Shown in pieces: positions 13,202 through 14,121 of a stretch of DNA of 14,121 nt; position 1 is the first letter of the stretch; the number at the start of each line of letters is the position of its first letter. A program made the position numbers and the translations under genes. Source of the stretch: VRUE01 sp035605695 (lineage in GTDB: Bacteria > Actinomycetota > Thermoleophilia > Solirubrobacterales > 70-9); contig DATNGZ010000056.1 of assembly GCA_035605695.1 (NCBI GenBank), positions 1 to 14,121 of the forward strand, read 5' to 3'. The notes below the pieces were generated by a model that searched no databases, was not told the origin of the DNA, and saw only the letters and a list, made by a program, of their open reading frames with translations.

Positions 13202-14121
13202 TGGAGGCCTCAGTCGCAACGCCGCCGCCCACGGGCGGCCGCTCGCCGCGCATGGGCCCGCCCAAATCGGGCAAAGACGCGGTCGAGGGCAGCGCCGCCT
13301 GGCGCCTCTCGGACCGGATCGGGCTGGCGATCTGCTGGGCACTGGGGCTGCTCTTCTGCGCGATCGCGATCGCGATCGTCATCTACCTGATGGTGCAGGG
13401 GCTGCAGTACCTGAAGCTCTCGATGCTTTTCACCCCAGCCACGGCGGGTTTCAGTCAGAGCCAGAGCGGCGGTTTCTCCGACGCCCTGCTCGGCACCTTG
13501 ATCGTCGCCGTGATGGGGATCTCGATCGCCCTACCGGCGGGGGTCGGCATCGCGGTCTGGCTGGTCGAGTACGGGCGCCCCGCGGGCCTCGCCCGGATAA
13601 CCGAGTCGACGATCGAGGCAATCGCCGGCATCCCCTCGATCGTGCTCGCCCTCTTCGGCACTGTGATCTTCTCCAGCACCGCGCTCGGCTTCCTCAGTCG
13701 CACGTCGGAAGGTGTCGTCTTTGGCCGCTCCTTCTTCGCCGCCTCGGCGATGCTCTCGGTGGTCGCGCTGCCGCTGGTCGTCGCCAGCACCCGCGAGGGG
13801 CTGAACGCGATTCCCCGCCACGTGCGCGAGGCCTCCTACGCGGTCGGCAAGACGAAGATCGCGACGACGCGGCGGATCCTGTTGCCGGCGGCGCGCCCGC
13901 AGGTCGCCACCGGGGCGATGCTCGGGCTTGGCCGAATCATCGGCGACACGGCGATCATCGTCGTCCTGCTCGGCGCCACGCAGAACTTCGCCCCGGTCGA
14001 AAACAGCGCCTTCCCCCTCAATTACCTGCGCGGAGCGGGCACGACGCTGACCAACTTCGTCTACGAGGCCTCTCCACGGGCAACCTCAACCAGCCCCAGA
14101 AGGCCTACGCGGCGGCCTTCG
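13201..14121 (+). CDS. pstA: Phosphate ABC transporter permease PstA, 3' truncated by the window edge, with a frame break near 14075
   Basis: PstC's partner in the phosphate channel, present here as 307 codons without a stop. A Pro/Gly-rich start (1-35) precedes membrane segments from about residue 40. The PstA signatures are EAIAGIPSIVLALFG (139-153), the EAA loop HVREASYAVGKTKIATTRRI (207-226), and GRIIGDTAIIVVLLGA (244-259). The frame is convincing up to NFVYEAS (codon 291, 14071-14073) but then reads PRATSTSPRRPTRRPS, which is not PstA-like. Reading from 14073 in the next frame gives STGNLNQPQKAYAAAF, the expected continuation. One base is therefore missing near 14073-14076, by mutation or by sequencing error near the end of the sequence. 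The ATG overlaps the pstC stop by one base. Confidence 0.9.

Noticed and set aside
13359..13380. Short tandem GCGATC repeat in pstA
   Set aside because: It encodes an Ala/Ile membrane stretch (AIAIAIV) and is explained by codon preference; no separate role is needed.

Overview
The window is high-G+C DNA from what looks like a Gram-positive actinobacterium. A member of the Thermoleophilia/Solirubrobacterales is my best guess, but this is inferred from style only. The signs are strong G/C preference at third codon positions, lipoprotein and Sec signals typical of a single-membrane cell, an Arg-rich class A penicillin-binding protein, and GTG/TTG starts. No rRNA, tRNA, CRISPR array or transposase gene was seen.

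Layout. (1) Positions 1-790 look accessory. They hold a large imperfect inverted repeat (1-236), then an unrecognised 135-aa gene on the + strand whose stop codon lies in an 18-bp sequence duplicated 305 bp away. (2) Positions 791-1450, - strand: a small membrane protein gene downstream of a glyoxalase I gene. (3) Positions 1492-3627, +: a bifunctional class A penicillin-binding protein that makes peptidoglycan, starting 41 bp from the divergent glyoxalase gene. (4) Positions 3722-8414, +: sulfur oxyanion transport. A TauE/SafE-type permease is followed by a tightly packed sulfate ABC importer operon (binding lipoprotein, CysT, CysW, CysA) whose cistrons overlap by one base. Three copies of AAGTNAGTC sit in the leader before the binding-protein gene, and a perfect 9-bp hairpin closes the operon. 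(5) Positions 8468-10111, -: a PhoD-like metallophosphoesterase. (6) Positions 10197-10515: a small hypothetical gene and two perfect hairpins between convergent genes. (7) Positions 10529-11212, -: a secreted protein of unknown function. (8) Positions 11372-14121, +: the phosphate importer pstS-pstC-pstA, truncated by the window edge.

How it fits together. About 10 kb serve inorganic oxyanion supply. Sulfate enters through Sbp-CysTWA, and the TauE-like permease may move a related sulfur anion. Phosphate may be released from esters by the PhoD-like enzyme and is imported by Pst. The genes for pstB and phoU are not in the window and may lie just beyond its right edge.

Most notable observations: the three-site candidate sulfur operator; GGTCAATAAA shared by the phoD and pstS upstream regions; a perfect 16-bp hairpin just inside pstC; a one-base frame break near the end of pstA; and the inverted and direct repeats at the left edge. 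I found no wholly new multi-gene system. The novelty is mainly regulatory and structural.
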